Below are positions 17,921-26,208 of a stretch of 35,556 bases of DNA, piece after piece. Made by a program: the position numbers and the translations under genes. The first letter of the stretch is position 1. Every line of letters starts with the position of its first letter. The stretch comes from Prevotellaceae bacterium (lineage in GTDB: Bacteria; Bacteroidota; Bacteroidia; Bacteroidales; Bacteroidaceae): positions 1-35,556 of the forward strand of contig JAQYPT010000021.1 of assembly GCA_028726625.1 (NCBI GenBank). Direction: 5' to 3'. The notes beneath the pieces were generated by a model. The model worked only from the letters and a program-made list of their open reading frames with translations. It ran no database searches and was not told the origin of the DNA.

Positions 17921-17987
17921 TACTTCAAGTCTCTACATTTTCTGTAAAGCCGTTATTCACGTTCACAAAATAGCTAGCTTGATGGCT

Positions 17988-18209
17988 TTAGTATTCGTCT
18001 TCGTTAAACAGGAAATCTTCTTTGGTAGGATAATCGGGCCAAATATCTTCGATACTGTCATAAACATCTCCCTCATCCTCTATTTCCTGCAAATTTTCCA
18101 GCACTTCCAGTGGAGCACCCGAGCGGATGGCATAGTCAATCAGCTCATCTTTCGTTGCAGGCCAAGGTGCATCTTCAAGTTTAGAAGCTAGTTCAAGTGT
18201 CCAATACAT
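17988..18209 (-). CDS. DUF2795 family protein
   Basis: A 73-aa acidic protein (MYWTLELASKLEDAPWPATKDELIDYAIRSG at the N-terminus). The pattern of a short helical domain with PWPATKDELIDYA followed by an acidic tail (LQEIEDEGDVYDSIEDIWPDYPTKEDFL) is that of the Bacteroidetes DUF2795 proteins. Its function is unknown; the fold is small and helical, with no catalytic residues to point to. It has its own promoter overlapping the end of the cobalamin adenosyltransferase gene and a strong terminator, so it is probably an independent, well-expressed transcript. A plus-strand ORF overlapping it antisense is taken as spurious. Confidence 0.88.
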   Translation of the reverse strand: MYWTLELASKLEDAPWPATKDELIDYAIRSGAPLEVLENLQEIEDEGDVYDSIEDIWPDYPTKEDFLFNEDEY

Positions 18210-18244
18210 AGTTTATCAAAATTAGATGTTAATCATTTTGCGTG

Positions 18245-18274
18245 CAAAAATAATGATTTTTCTATAATCACCAA
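18245..18274 (-). promoter_or_regulatory. promoter of the DUF2795 gene
   Basis: TTG (18272-18274), a 19-nt spacer and TATTTTTG (18245-18252) on the minus strand match the Bacteroidetes layout. The -33 part lies within the last codons of the upstream gene. Confidence 0.6.
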
Positions 18275-18819
18275 GAAAGTTCCCACTTTTTTTCCATTAC
18301 ATTCTCATTAAAGTTAGTTTTTCTGGCCAAGACAAATAAATAATCAGACAATCGGTTCACAAAAGCGAGGATTTCCAACCGCATGGGATGTGCTGCGTTC
18401 AACGACACCATACGCCGCTCAGCACGTCGGCACACCGTTCTGCACACATGAGCCTGTGCGCTTGCAGGACATCCACCTGGTAACAAAAATGTTTTCTGAA
18501 GTGGCAAGGTCTGCGTCATCCTATCAATCTCTTGTTCCAGCTCGTTCACCTCTTTTGGCTGTAAACGAAAGCGATCGGCCTGAGCCGGATGCTGTGGATT
18601 GCAGGCCAGATAACTGCCGATAACGAACAAGTTGGACTGTATGCGCTGAACGAAAGCCTTGTCGGCAGCATCGGTCAGCAAGGTATCGAGCACGCCAAGA
18701 TGCGCATTGAGTTCGTCCAGCGTTCCGTACGTTTCAATGCGCAGGTCATCTTTCTTCACCCTGGTACCGCCGATGAGCGCCGTTGAGCCACTGTCGCCGG
18801 TCTTTGTATATATTTTCAT
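18268..18819 (-). CDS. PduO-type cob(I)alamin adenosyltransferase
   Basis: A 183-aa protein that transfers the adenosyl group of ATP to cob(I)alamin, making coenzyme B12. The ATP-binding N-terminus is MKIYTKTGDSGSTALIGG. The C-terminal signature CRTVCRRAERRMVSL and NRLSDYLFVLARKTN carry the Arg, Glu and Asp residues used by PduO-type enzymes. Length is normal. No cobalamin-dependent enzyme or B12 riboswitch is seen nearby. It starts 12 bp after the stop of the 202-aa gene, so the two are probably one transcript. Confidence 0.93.
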   Translation of the reverse strand: MKIYTKTGDSGSTALIGGTRVKKDDLRIETYGTLDELNAHLGVLDTLLTDAADKAFVQRIQSNLFVIGSYLACNPQHPAQADRFRLQPKEVNELEQEIDRMTQTLPLQKTFLLPGGCPASAQAHVCRTVCRRAERRMVSLNAAHPMRLEILAFVNRLSDYLFVLARKTNFNENVMEKKWELSW

Positions 18820-18831
18820 TGCATCTGATAT

Positions 18832-19440
18832 TTAGAAATTGATGATATAGAGTTGTTTGCTTTTGGTATAATCGAAAAAAACGATTCCACAATCATAGAG
18901 ATCAAAGGCCACCCCGGTACGTTCATCATTGACCAGTACTTTCCATCGCATTTTGGCCTTCTTAGAAGCGTAGATTCCCTCAACAATGAGCATTGAACGC
19001 TCGTGTGCGCTACTGACAAAGGATTCGCACATCTGCCATCGGTCATCCTCCATGGTCGTTACCAACACGTCTGATGCCGCGACCTTGCCTAACTCACTTT
19101 CCTCATCGCCATCAACGAAGATGTCCGTGCTGCATCCTGCCTCGATATAGGCACGGTAGACATCATTTCGGTGCGTACACAGAGCCCACCGTCTGGCCTG
19201 CGTCGCGTTGGCAATGCGAAAGTACAGGCGTGCCAGCTTCAGCGTCAAACGGTCCTCATGTAGGAAAGCAAGCTGCAAATCAGCATAAGCATGATAAGGA
19301 TGATGCGCATTGATGACTTCTCTGTCAAACCGATAGGCCGACGGCGACTGTATGCCAAAGCCCCGCGAATGTGTGAAACGACGCATGAAAACCATGCTCC
19401 GCTTGAACCAGTAACGCAGGGAAGACAGCCAGTTAACCAT
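18832..19440 (-). CDS. conserved Bacteroidetes protein, methyltransferase-like but degenerate
   Basis: A 202-aa protein. The N-terminal basic stretch and HSRGFGIQSPSAYRF resemble the H-G-(V/I)-HSPF-(V/A)-(F/Y) start of a group of Bacteroidetes proteins annotated as class I SAM-dependent methyltransferases. Here the usual glycine-rich SAM-binding loop is not visible, and the central part is only loosely Rossmann-like (RWALCTHRNDVYRAYIEAG; DVLVTTMEDD). It may be a divergent or inactive member. It is upstream of, and almost adjacent to, the cobalamin adenosyltransferase gene; a functional link to B12 is not supported by anything in its sequence. Confidence 0.72.
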   Translation of the reverse strand: MVNWLSSLRYWFKRSMVFMRRFTHSRGFGIQSPSAYRFDREVINAHHPYHAYADLQLAFLHEDRLTLKLARLYFRIANATQARRWALCTHRNDVYRAYIEAGCSTDIFVDGDEESELGKVAASDVLVTTMEDDRWQMCESFVSSAHERSMLIVEGIYASKKAKMRWKVLVNDERTGVAFDLYDCGIVFFDYTKSKQLYIINF

Positions 19441-19489
19441 GATTCTTTTTATTTGTAAATGACCAAGATAGTATCAGCCGAGTGTGTAT

Positions 19490-19531
19490 AAAAGCAAAAA
19501 GAGAGGCGTTCCATCTCGTGAAACACCTCTC
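19490..19531 (-). terminator. intrinsic terminator of the 19572-20729 OmpA gene
   Basis: Arms 19501-19510 and 19522-19531 form a 10-bp stem with one G-U pair and an 11-nt loop; on the minus strand CTCTCTTTTTGCTTTT follows. Confidence 0.88.
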
Positions 19532-19571
19532 TCATGATGTAATATCTTATATAAGATAAGATTCAAATAAA

Positions 19572-20729
19572 TTACTCAGAAATCTTAACAGTAGCACGAC
19601 GGTTGAATGAGATTGGAGAAAGCTCATCAACACCACCGTTACCCTTGGTAGAGATGTTGTCGCGGCTTACGCCCATCTTAACAAGCTCGTTAGCAACAGT
19701 CTTAGCACGCTCTTCTGACAACCACTGGTTGTGATCGGGCTTACCTGTGGCACTATCAGCATAACCATTAACTTCCAACTTGCAGTTGTTCTCCTTAGCA
19801 TACTTAGCAACAGCCTGTACGTTTACGAGATCCTTCTGAGAAGCGATGTTGGTCTTGTCGATGTTGAAGAATACAGATACAGGAGTTGTAACGAATTCCT
19901 TCACAGTAGCTGGAGTTTCAGCTGGCTTCTGGTTAGCCAACATGTCCTTCAAACGAGCGTTCTCTGCATTAGCGTCATTGAGCTGTGCATTGAGAGCGTC
20001 AATCTGTGACTGTGACAAAGCCTTGATAGCATCAACATCTGGAGTCTTATCCCAAGATGCCTTACCCAAGTTGAAGGTCAAGCCAAGCTCGCCATAGAAG
20101 TTGTTGTCGTGTGAATCCCATCCGCGATTAGCGTTTGTCAATTCAGTACCACCGTCGATGTCGCTTTCCAAACGGTTCCAACCTGCCTCTAAATGAAGAG
20201 CTACATGTTGACCCAAACGGAATGTATTCAAAATACCAACACTCAGGTCCATAGCATACAAGTTGTGTGTCATTGTGCGGCCAAAGCCAGCACCTGCGAA
20301 TGGAATGAAGTTCCAAACACGATTTGGATTGTAACCACAAAGCATGTTGCTCAAGTTGAACAATGCATGCTCGTTCAAAATCCAATACTTGTTATCATCT
20401 CCTACTGGCTTTCCAGCCTTGTCAGCATAAACAGTCTTACCCCAAACACCCTGCAACTTTGTACGAAGACCGAGGCCAGGTGTAAACCACTTACCTACAG
20501 CTACTGATGCAGCGGGGCTAGAACGGAAATCTTTGAATGGACTTCTCTCCAAACCATTTCCATGTTCTTCGCTTGAATACCAAGCATTCCACTCACCACC
20601 TAGCTGGATAAACCAGTTACTCCAGAAAGAGTTGGTTGCTACGCTGTGCTTCAACGTAGGGTCTGCGTCTTGTGCCATTGAGCACATAGAAACGCCGGCA
20701 AATGCCAAAACGATTAAAAATTTTCTCAT
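19572..20729 (-). CDS. OmpA-family outer membrane protein (second copy)
   Basis: A 385-aa protein with a signal peptide (MRKFLIVLAFAGVSMCSMAQ), an N-terminal beta-barrel, and a C-terminal OmpA domain (FFNIDKTNIASQKDLVNVQA; LEVNGYADSATGKPDHNQWL with the peptidoglycan-contacting Asp; then RAKTVANEL). Unlike the protein at 6514-7644, the linker between barrel and OmpA domain is a short predicted coiled coil (IDALNAQLNDANAENARLKD, about 244-263) rather than Pro-rich. The shared segment NLSNMLCGYNPNRVWN (125-140) shows the two arose by duplication. It has its own promoter (TATCTTTG) and terminator, so it is a single-gene transcript. Confidence 0.93.
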   Translation of the reverse strand: MRKFLIVLAFAGVSMCSMAQDADPTLKHSVATNSFWSNWFIQLGGEWNAWYSSEEHGNGLERSPFKDFRSSPAASVAVGKWFTPGLGLRTKLQGVWGKTVYADKAGKPVGDDNKYWILNEHALFNLSNMLCGYNPNRVWNFIPFAGAGFGRTMTHNLYAMDLSVGILNTFRLGQHVALHLEAGWNRLESDIDGGTELTNANRGWDSHDNNFYGELGLTFNLGKASWDKTPDVDAIKALSQSQIDALNAQLNDANAENARLKDMLANQKPAETPATVKEFVTTPVSVFFNIDKTNIASQKDLVNVQAVAKYAKENNCKLEVNGYADSATGKPDHNQWLSEERAKTVANELVKMGVSRDNISTKGNGGVDELSPISFNRRATVKISE

Positions 20730-20795
20730 AACCTTTATTTATTAAACAATCAAAAAATTATCTTAAACAAGATAGCATATAGTGCTAATCGTGGA

Positions 20796-20803
20796 CAAAG
20801 ATA
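20796..20803 (-). promoter_or_regulatory. -7 box of the second OmpA gene
   Basis: TATCTTTG on the minus strand fits TAnnTTTG; transcription would begin about 60 nt before the ATG at 20729. Confidence 0.55.
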
Positions 20804-20882
20804 ATAATAAAAATTAAATATAATCATTATTTTGCCAGAAATCAACCTTTTTAATGAAAAAAAAACAACTTTTTCAATAATT

Positions 20883-22718
20883 CTAGTCTATTTTAGGGCT
20901 TAATGAATCGAATAAACGCTCTATTTTGGACTGTTTGAGGATGTGTAGGATAGATTTACCATCAGGAGTATAATTTACATTTTGACATCTGAACAGACTG
21001 TTGACCAGGTTTTCCATCTCGTCATTATTCAGCACTTGTCCCGTTGGCAAGGCTGCACTTCGTGCCAAGCTCAAGGCCAAAGCCTGATGTACTTCTTCTA
21101 CCGCACAGGGATCTTTCTCCTTGGCAGACACCAGCATGTCGTGTATCAGTTGAACGGCATCTAGTCCTTCAATTCCTGATGGAACAGCCTGAATGGCATA
21201 ATCATGATTGCCCATGTCAGTAAACTCGAAACCCATGGCGACAAACTTTGGCTTGAGCTTGGCAAAGTTCATCGCTTCGGATGGAGAGAATTCAATCAAC
21301 TCGGGGAACAGCATTTTCTGCGGATAGGCTTTCTGGTTTTTGATTTGCTGCAAATATCGTTCGTACAACACCCTGACGTGTGCGCGGTGCTGGTCTATCA
21401 TCATCAATCCCGACTTGACGGCCGTCATGATGTATTGCCCCTTATATTGATAATGTATAGGTGATTTGTCTTCCACCAGTTCGTCGTCGTTGCCTTCCCC
21501 TTCATTAGCAGACTGGTCAAAAACATTGGGTATTGCGGTCGGCTGACTGATGCTGTCGTAAAGCTGTTCCCAATGGTCGGCCGACGGCTTGGATGCGGGT
21601 TCACCACCTTTGAACGGATTATATTGCGGATTGTAGTTCACCTTTGGCACCGCCGCACCATCGTTTCCTGGCGTATAGACGGGAATGTCGGGCTGGCCCT
21701 GGGTGTCAAACTCGATGGATGGCACATCATTGAAAAGTCCTACCGCCTCCCTGACTGCCGCGAACAGGATTTGGAAGATGGCCTGTTCGTTCTCAAACTT
21801 GATTTCAGTCTTGGTGGGATGGATATTGACATCAATATCCTGCGCTTTCACCTCGAAGTAAATAAAATAAGGTACCTGCTCGCCTTGCGGCACCAACCGC
21901 TCGAAGGCATTCATCACGGCCTTGTGAAAATAAGGATGCCGCATGTAGCGATTATTGACGAAGAAATACTGATGCGCTCCTTTTTTCTTAGACGATTCTG
22001 GTTTGCCGACAAAACCACTCAGCTTACACATCGACGTCTCCACGCCCAACGGCAACAGGTCTTGATTGATACGCTTGCCAAAAATATCCACGATTCGCTG
22101 TTTCAGTCCTCCAGGACGGAGGTTAAACAGTTCCGACCCATTGCTGTATAAGGTAAAGGCCAGCTGTGGATTGACCAAGGCAATACGCTCGAAGGCCGAG
22201 ATGATATGATTGAGTTCTGTGGTGTTTGATTTGAGGAAACGGCGACGAGCTGGGACATTATAAAATAAATTGGCAACCATAAAATTACTGCCTACCGGAC
22301 ATGAACAAGGTTCTTGCCCCGTAAACTTAGAGCCGGCGATAGACAAATGAGTACCTAACTCATCTTCTTCCCGCCGCGTCTTCAATTCTATTTGCGCCAC
22401 TGCGGCGATGGATGCCAGTGCCTCACCACGAAAGCCCATGGTTTGCAAGGCGAACAAATCGTCAGCCTTGCGGATTTTGGACGTGGCATGGCGCTCAAAC
22501 GACAAGCGAGCATCCGTGCCGGACATTCCCTTTCCGTCATCAATCACTTGGATGGAGGTCCGTCCAGCGTCCTCGACAAGGACGTTGATTTCCTTGGCGT
22601 CGGCATCAACAGCATTTTCCACAAGCTCTTTGATAACACTTGCGGGGCGCTGAATCACTTCACCAGCGGCTATCTGATTGGCCACGATGTCGGGTAAAAG
22701 TTGTATGACGTCCTTCAT
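20883..22718 (-). CDS. mutL: DNA mismatch repair protein MutL
   Basis: A 611-aa protein. The N-terminal GHKL ATPase is complete: [31 protein letters not shown] (31-41), DDGKGM (60-65), [10 protein letters not shown] (95-104), then the transducer domain with KTEIKFEN. A linker of about 90 residues joins it to the C-terminal dimerisation domain. There the usual endonuclease motif DQHA..E....E reads [12 protein letters not shown] (442-453), lacking the first Glu, and the distal metal-binding motifs (ACK-type and CPHGRP) are replaced by [10 protein letters not shown] and NYTPDGKS. So it is probably a MutL without its own nicking activity. It is the last gene of the guaB-side cluster. Confidence 0.96.
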   Translation of the reverse strand: MKDVIQLLPDIVANQIAAGEVIQRPASVIKELVENAVDADAKEINVLVEDAGRTSIQVIDDGKGMSGTDARLSFERHATSKIRKADDLFALQTMGFRGEALASIAAVAQIELKTRREEDELGTHLSIAGSKFTGQEPCSCPVGSNFMVANLFYNVPARRRFLKSNTTELNHIISAFERIALVNPQLAFTLYSNGSELFNLRPGGLKQRIVDIFGKRINQDLLPLGVETSMCKLSGFVGKPESSKKKGAHQYFFVNNRYMRHPYFHKAVMNAFERLVPQGEQVPYFIYFEVKAQDIDVNIHPTKTEIKFENEQAIFQILFAAVREAVGLFNDVPSIEFDTQGQPDIPVYTPGNDGAAVPKVNYNPQYNPFKGGEPASKPSADHWEQLYDSISQPTAIPNVFDQSANEGEGNDDELVEDKSPIHYQYKGQYIMTAVKSGLMMIDQHRAHVRVLYERYLQQIKNQKAYPQKMLFPELIEFSPSEAMNFAKLKPKFVAMGFEFTDMGNHDYAIQAVPSGIEGLDAVQLIHDMLVSAKEKDPCAVEEVHQALALSLARSAALPTGQVLNNDEMENLVNSLFRCQNVNYTPDGKSILHILKQSKIERLFDSLSPKID

Positions 22719-22748
22719 TCTCCTGGTTCTTTCTCCTTTTATTGTTTT

Positions 22749-23048
22749 CTATACGGCCAGCCCCTTCAGTTGAATGAGCAACCACAGCACGACGAATGCC
22801 AGCAACACAACGAACAGTGATTGCAGCAACACGGTGGCAATCGAAAGAGATTTCCTTCGGTGCGCATGATGGGTAGAGCGCCTGATGGTTCCCTTCAACT
22901 GCGTTTCAGCATCATACGGTTGCTTCTCTTGTTGACCCAAGGCTGCCTTCGCTCTACGTTCCATCGCCTTCAAACGTTCTTTTCGTTCGTCCACATAGAG
23001 ATACTGATGCTGAAAGCCATGCGGCTTTGGTTGCTGAAAGAAACTCAT
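22749..23048 (-). CDS. small C-terminally anchored membrane protein
   Basis: A 99-aa protein with a hydrophilic N-terminal part rich in Lys, Arg and Gln (YVDERKERLKAMERRAKAAL, 18-37) and one C-terminal transmembrane helix (about 70-95, LSIATVLLQSLFVVLLAFVV). This is a tail-anchored topology. No family is recognised with certainty. Its ATG overlaps the stop codon of the OstA-like gene as ATGA, so translation is coupled and it is very probably a real gene; mutL starts 30 bp further on. A role beside the OstA-like protein in the envelope is a guess from this coupling. Confidence 0.75.
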   Translation of the reverse strand: MSFFQQPKPHGFQHQYLYVDERKERLKAMERRAKAALGQQEKQPYDAETQLKGTIRRSTHHAHRRKSLSIATVLLQSLFVVLLAFVVLWLLIQLKGLAV

Positions 23049-24721
23049 GGCGTTGCTCCTTTCTTTCGGTTCAATCGTTGCAGCGGAGCTTGCTGTCGTG
23101 GTACATACTTCAGCTTATTGCCTCCTTCTTTCCCTCGCCAACGGAAGACATCATCCTTATCTTTCGGTCTGATATCCGCAAACCAGGCAAAGTCGGGCAA
23201 GCGTTCCTTGTTGGCTGGTATCTGCGACATCGGATAAGAGGTGCCCACCGCCTTAGGTGTCCATATCCTCTCCAGCTGCCGGTGGTCGGCAAAATACATT
23301 TTCATCGTATCTGTTTCCAGATAGTTCATCATTACCAAAGAGCTGTCCTTGTCATCTACGGGGTAGAATACCGACAGCACATTGCTCACTGCAACCGCCC
23401 TCCTGATGTTACCATCGGTAAAATAGGCGTGCATTTCTTTCGATGACAATTGATTGTAATGATCTTTCTGGTCAGCCTGTTCTATCGACAATGCCTGCCC
23501 AATGACGTGCGCCTCACGAATGGTACTGTCGTTCATATACAAATGAATCTGCTCTCCCAGAAGCTGGCGATTATTGTTCCAGATGATGGGATCTTGATAC
23601 ATGGTCATGCACGAGTCTTCCGTACTGAACACCAACGAGTCGCATACTGCCTGAAGGTCTTTTCGGTACACCCTTACCTTATGATATGCATGCACTTTGC
23701 GATACATGGAGTCGGTGTCGATATGAAAGGTGAACAACTTCAATGTATCACCATGCATGTACAAAGTGTCCTTTTGCGAATAGTCGATGACCAGTGCGCT
23801 ATCGGTGGCCACGCCTTGCCCCGTCTTCTCATTGTACTGAAGATAGTTGGCCATTAGTGAGTTTCTGTTTTTCTTATCCACGAACACCACGTTGCCGTTG
23901 CCATGGCTGTCGCCCGTGCGACTGTCATAGAACAGACTGTCACCCGTAATGGTTTTCTCTCCATCTACGATGGTGGACCTGCCATACAACTGCGCCTGGT
24001 CACTCTTGGTGTGGAAAAATGCATCCTTGGTCTCCACCACACTCGACTTGGTGGTTATCTTGGATGGACCTAGCACATGGGCAATTGATTTCTTGGTGTC
24101 ATAATGCAGCGTATCTGTGGTGACGAGTCGTTCGGGGCTCTTGAGTTTCACGTTATAGTAAAACACAGCCTGTCGGGTCTCGGTGTTATATTCACCCCAG
24201 TCGGAAACCAGTCGGTCCTTCCCATCAATCAGCGTTCCACCTTCAAAGAAATAAGCATTCTTGTACAGTCGGTCATAGTCCAGACTGTCGGTTCGCAAGA
24301 TCTGTCTGCGGTGTTTCAGCACCACATTCTTCCTGGCCCGCATCACTTGTTCTTGTCCATCATAATCAGCTCGGTCGGCCACCAGCGACAGGGTGTCGCC
24401 TTGTCGGAAACGTACATGTCCGAAAGCTTGCATGGAGTTGTCGGCCTCATAGAAGTAAGCACTGTCACAGGTCAGCCTGGCACCTTGATGTCTAAACGAC
24501 ACATGCCCTTTTAGTATCTGCGCTTCGGGATTAGGTCCATACAGGTCATAGCGCAACTCATCCGCATGCAAGAGTTCTACGCGGTCTTTCTTTTGCGTCT
24601 TTTTCTTGTTGCGTTGAGCAGGAAGAACCTGCGCCATACAAAGTCCAAACAGGCATAGACTCACGATGAACCTGATTCTATGCCCGCTCTTTGAAAGTAA
24701 TTTACCTGTTCGATTGATCAT
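23045..24721 (-). CDS. OstA-like (LptA/LptD N-domain) envelope protein
   Basis: A 558-aa secreted protein. After an N-terminal signal region (RFIVSLCLFGLCMAQVLPAQ) it has repeated OstA-type strands, typical of the beta-jellyroll that carries lipopolysaccharide across the periplasm: VELLHADELRYD, GHVSFRHQGARLTCDSAYFY, GHVRFRQGDTLSLVADRADY, KNVVLKHRRQILRTDSLDYD, and further copies. It has no beta-barrel of LptD, and it is longer than LptA. It is translationally coupled to the upstream surA-like gene (ATGA at 24718-24721) and to the downstream small membrane protein. The fold call is firm; a direct role in LPS transport is inferred. Confidence 0.88.
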   Translation of the reverse strand: MINRTGKLLSKSGHRIRFIVSLCLFGLCMAQVLPAQRNKKKTQKKDRVELLHADELRYDLYGPNPEAQILKGHVSFRHQGARLTCDSAYFYEADNSMQAFGHVRFRQGDTLSLVADRADYDGQEQVMRARKNVVLKHRRQILRTDSLDYDRLYKNAYFFEGGTLIDGKDRLVSDWGEYNTETRQAVFYYNVKLKSPERLVTTDTLHYDTKKSIAHVLGPSKITTKSSVVETKDAFFHTKSDQAQLYGRSTIVDGEKTITGDSLFYDSRTGDSHGNGNVVFVDKKNRNSLMANYLQYNEKTGQGVATDSALVIDYSQKDTLYMHGDTLKLFTFHIDTDSMYRKVHAYHKVRVYRKDLQAVCDSLVFSTEDSCMTMYQDPIIWNNNRQLLGEQIHLYMNDSTIREAHVIGQALSIEQADQKDHYNQLSSKEMHAYFTDGNIRRAVAVSNVLSVFYPVDDKDSSLVMMNYLETDTMKMYFADHRQLERIWTPKAVGTSYPMSQIPANKERLPDFAWFADIRPKDKDDVFRWRGKEGGNKLKYVPRQQAPLQRLNRKKGATP

Positions 24722-26172
24722 CTAACCCAACCTTCATATTCGTATTCACCCGTCTTGTAGCGGTCTTTCATCCGCACATACGTTTTCTTAATCTTATTGA
24801 CCACCCAATTATGGATAAAATCTTGTCGCTCCTTGGCCAACACGATGTTCTGCATCACCTGATAGTCTTCCGTTATCGTGGCACGATGTCCATCGATGCG
24901 ATTGCGCAGTCGAACAAAGGCGCAAACGGTCTTGCCACGCTTGTTAATCATCCTAAAAGGCTTGGACACATCGCCCACCTTCATACCTTCCACTACTCGA
25001 GCCACTTCCGTGGGCAGGTCTTTCATCTGGAATCGTGAAGACAAACTTCCGGTCATCGGATCCAGAAAAGCCATCAAGCCCCTGTTGTTGCGGGTATCTT
25101 TGTCATCCGAAATGAACGTTGCCACGTCACCAAAAGACAATTTCTCACCTTTTATATAAAAGCTGTCTTTGCGCAGTTGTGTTGCAATGGAGTCAAGTCG
25201 CGTTAGCGTTTTGTTGACCTCTTCGTCAGTAACCTTCGGCTTGATTAAGATGTGGCGCACCTTGATTTTATCACCACGCTTGTCAACCAACTGAATGATG
25301 TGAAAGCCAAATTCTGTCTCTACAATCTTCGAAATCTTTTTCGGATCCGTCAGGTTGAAGGCCACATTGGCGAATGCCGGGTCGAGCATACCGCGTCCTG
25401 TGTAATCCATTTCACCTCCCTGGCGAGCAGAACCTGGGTCTTCTGAATAAAGACGCGCCAAGGTGGCAAAGGTGGTTTCACCCTTGGTTACACGCTCGGT
25501 ATAGTTACGCAATTCGTCCTTCACCCGATTGATTTCCTCGGGTAAGATTCGCGGCGTACGGGTGATAATCTCTACTTCCACCTCTGTTGGTACAAAGGGA
25601 ATACTGTCTTCCGGCAGGTTCTTGAAATAGGCACGCACGTCAGAGGGAGTCACCTTCACGTCTTCCACCAGTTTTTCCTGCATGCTCTGCACGAGTAAGT
25701 TGTTGCGGAAATCATCGCGCAACTGTGACCGCATTTGGGCTATGGACTGTCCACGATACTGCTCCAACCGTTCTACCGAACCACCTGCCATCTCAATCCA
25801 TCGATTGATTTGTCGCTCAATGTTTGAAGAGACCTGAGACTCCTGTACCTTCACAGAGTCCAATTCGGCCTGATGCAGAAACAACTTCTGAACGGCAATT
25901 TGCTCTGGAATGGCAAAATCGGGGTTCCTCTTGAACTTGATGCCCTCAGCCTCAGCTTGCAAACGCGACATTTCCACATCCGATTTCATGATGGGCTCAT
26001 CGCCAACCACCCAAATCACCTCGTCGATGACACTCGATTCGGGGGCGCGCTGCTCTACACTTGTAGAGTCGGCCACAGGCTGCATGGCAGCAGAGCCATG
26101 CGGTCGGGCACTGATTCCCAACACAACCGTGAGTGCCAAAAGGGCACAGCCTACGTTAAAAGTTTTATTCAT
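24718..26172 (-). CDS. SurA-like periplasmic peptidyl-prolyl isomerase
   Basis: A 484-aa protein with a signal peptide (LALTVVLGISARPHG region), an N-terminal chaperone module (VIDEVIWVVGDEPIMKSDVE is the typical SurA start), and two parvulin domains. Domain 1 is around residues 190-300 (EDPGSARQGGEMDYTGRGML; ETEFGFHIIQLVDKRGDKI), domain 2 around 300-420 (KVRHILIKPKV; RNNRGLMAFLDPM). SurA escorts outer-membrane proteins to the BAM complex. It precedes the OstA-like gene with a 4-bp overlap and follows another parvulin gene after 36 bp, forming an outer-membrane assembly unit. Confidence 0.93.
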   Translation of the reverse strand: MNKTFNVGCALLALTVVLGISARPHGSAAMQPVADSTSVEQRAPESSVIDEVIWVVGDEPIMKSDVEMSRLQAEAEGIKFKRNPDFAIPEQIAVQKLFLHQAELDSVKVQESQVSSNIERQINRWIEMAGGSVERLEQYRGQSIAQMRSQLRDDFRNNLLVQSMQEKLVEDVKVTPSDVRAYFKNLPEDSIPFVPTEVEVEIITRTPRILPEEINRVKDELRNYTERVTKGETTFATLARLYSEDPGSARQGGEMDYTGRGMLDPAFANVAFNLTDPKKISKIVETEFGFHIIQLVDKRGDKIKVRHILIKPKVTDEEVNKTLTRLDSIATQLRKDSFYIKGEKLSFGDVATFISDDKDTRNNRGLMAFLDPMTGSLSSRFQMKDLPTEVARVVEGMKVGDVSKPFRMINKRGKTVCAFVRLRNRIDGHRATITEDYQVMQNIVLAKERQDFIHNWVVNKIKKTYVRMKDRYKTGEYEYEGWVR

Positions 26173-26208
26173 GTTTCTTGTATTGTCTGTTTACGCCATC
26201 GCCAAACC

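Larger units (their letters stand above)
17217..17987. other. 770-bp gene-poor region between DUF2795 and purB
   Basis: No convincing gene. It holds the purB promoter, the octamer array at 17334-17365, a 7-bp hairpin (acatgct/agcatgt, 17547-17573), the string cttttggcgggtaaaa (17596-17611) that resembles the palindrome at 5607-5655, and the DUF2795 terminator at 17883-17920. Most of it looks like decayed extragenic repeat material. Confidence 0.6.

Noticed and set aside
17691..18191. 166-aa plus-strand ORF
   Set aside because: It lies mostly antisense to the DUF2795 gene and its terminator, has no recognisable motif and no ribosome-binding site. The minus-strand DUF2795 gene explains the region.
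18268..18819. B12 riboswitch near the cobalamin adenosyltransferase
   Set aside because: The upstream sequence is coding (202-aa gene) with a 12-bp gap, and no riboswitch core was seen.
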